Source of the DNA: Bacteroidales bacterium
GTDB taxonomy: Bacteria > Bacteroidota > Bacteroidia > Bacteroidales > SMBSF77
Assembly (NCBI GenBank): GCA_021106655.1
Contig: JAIOTT010000354.1
Location: 1-6,528, forward strand
Direction: 5' to 3'
DNA length: 6,528 nt
Of this stretch, positions 6,181 through 6,528 are shown in pieces. The position numbers and the translations under genes were made by a program. Position 1 is the stretch's first letter; each line of letters begins with the position of its first letter. The notes below the pieces were generated by a model. That model was given only the letters and a program-made list of their open reading frames with translations, was not told the DNA's origin and searched no databases.

Positions 6181-6528
6181 TTATCCTTCGAAATAATAAA
6201 CCTTGCCATTATCTGTGACTTCACATCTAAATGTTTCCGAAACAGGGGATTTTGCTATTTGTTGTTCCAGGAACTGTGCAAGCCCGCTTTCATAATCCTG
6301 CTTTTCAAAGTATATGTATCCTGTTTTATCAGTGTCAACAAGAGCATTGACGGCTTTCAAGACTTTTGCACCTTTTTTCTCAAAACTTTCTTTGGTTAGC
6401 ACATACATCTGGTTTTCAATATTTTCCTGGTTTTCGCACAAAGTATATCCAAGGCTCATACTAAATTCCCTGGCTCTTTTATTTCCTTTCAAAATTCTGA
6501 TAAAGTTTTTTTGACCATTCAGTTTATA
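6181..6528 (-). CDS. Hypothetical protein, partial (N terminus beyond the right edge)
   Basis: An open frame of 115 codons runs from the right edge to a TAA at 6183-6181. I do not recognise the family. The visible part is soluble, mixed-charge and rich in Lys and Glu, with no membrane segment. It includes the stretches YVLTKESFEKKGAKVLKAV and GYIYFEKQDYESGLAQFLEQQ and ends KVYYFEG. A TTG at 6492 could begin a complete 103-residue protein. However, the same frame stays open upstream to the edge with plausible residues (GQKNFIRILKG), so a truncated gene is more likely. It converges on sulfotransferase 2 with 7 bp between stop codons. Context gives no function; it may mark the end of the glycan operon or be another locus member in opposite orientation. 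Confidence 0.6.
   Translation of the reverse strand, partial: YKLNGQKNFIRILKGNKRAREFSMSLGYTLCENQENIENQMYVLTKESFEKKGAKVLKAVNALVDTDKTGYIYFEKQDYESGLAQFLEQQIAKSPVSETFRCEVTDNGKVYYFEG

Noticed and set aside
6130..6514. Plus-strand frames of 89 and 66 codons at the right end
   Set aside because: They are antisense to the more protein-like minus-strand partial gene. Their Phe/Cys-rich composition looks like a shadow.

Overview
The window looks like a piece of an exported-glycan locus (capsule, exopolysaccharide or O-antigen) from a low-GC Bacteroidetes-type bacterium. The lineage is an inference. It rests on the AT-rich composition, the absence of recognisable Shine-Dalgarno sequences before the genes, promoter-like TAnnTTTG words, the style of the protein sequences, and an intergenic palindrome containing CTTCGACTCCGCTC that I recall from Bacteroidetes genomes.

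Layout, left to right. Positions 1-92 may hold the last codons of a gene entering from the left, but the reading frame cannot be decided. Positions 91-144 hold an AT-rich hairpin and a 13-bp direct repeat between convergent gene ends. On the minus strand, read right to left, an AlgI-like MBOAT membrane O-acyltransferase (1093-2544) is followed one base after its stop codon by a membrane-anchored SGNH-like protein (135-1091). Together they form a typical two-gene module for O-acetylating an exported glycan. A 218-bp divergent intergenic region (2545-2762) carries weak promoter candidates in both directions and a strong 54-bp palindrome.

On the plus strand, three genes are packed into one apparent operon: sulfotransferase 1 (2763-3824), a Wzx-like flippase of the MOP superfamily (3829-5139) and sulfotransferase 2 (5127-6173). 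Gene junctions are +4 nt and a 13-nt overlap. The two sulfotransferases are full-length paralogues, about half identical by eye and colinear almost without gaps. A partial gene of unknown function (6181 to the right edge, minus strand) converges on the operon with only 7 bp between stop codons.

Inferred working model: the sulfotransferases add sulfate from PAPS to a lipid-linked oligosaccharide in the cytoplasm, the flippase moves it across the inner membrane, and the MBOAT/SGNH pair adds acyl (probably acetyl) groups to it outside. The result would be a glycan that is both sulfated and O-acylated. No glycosyltransferase, polymerase or PAPS-synthesis gene lies in the window, so the locus must continue outside it. 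I see no tRNA, rRNA, CRISPR array, transposase or phage gene. Nothing here is convincingly a wholly new system. The most notable points are the sulfotransferase-flippase-sulfotransferase arrangement and the palindromic repeat in the presumed leader of that operon.
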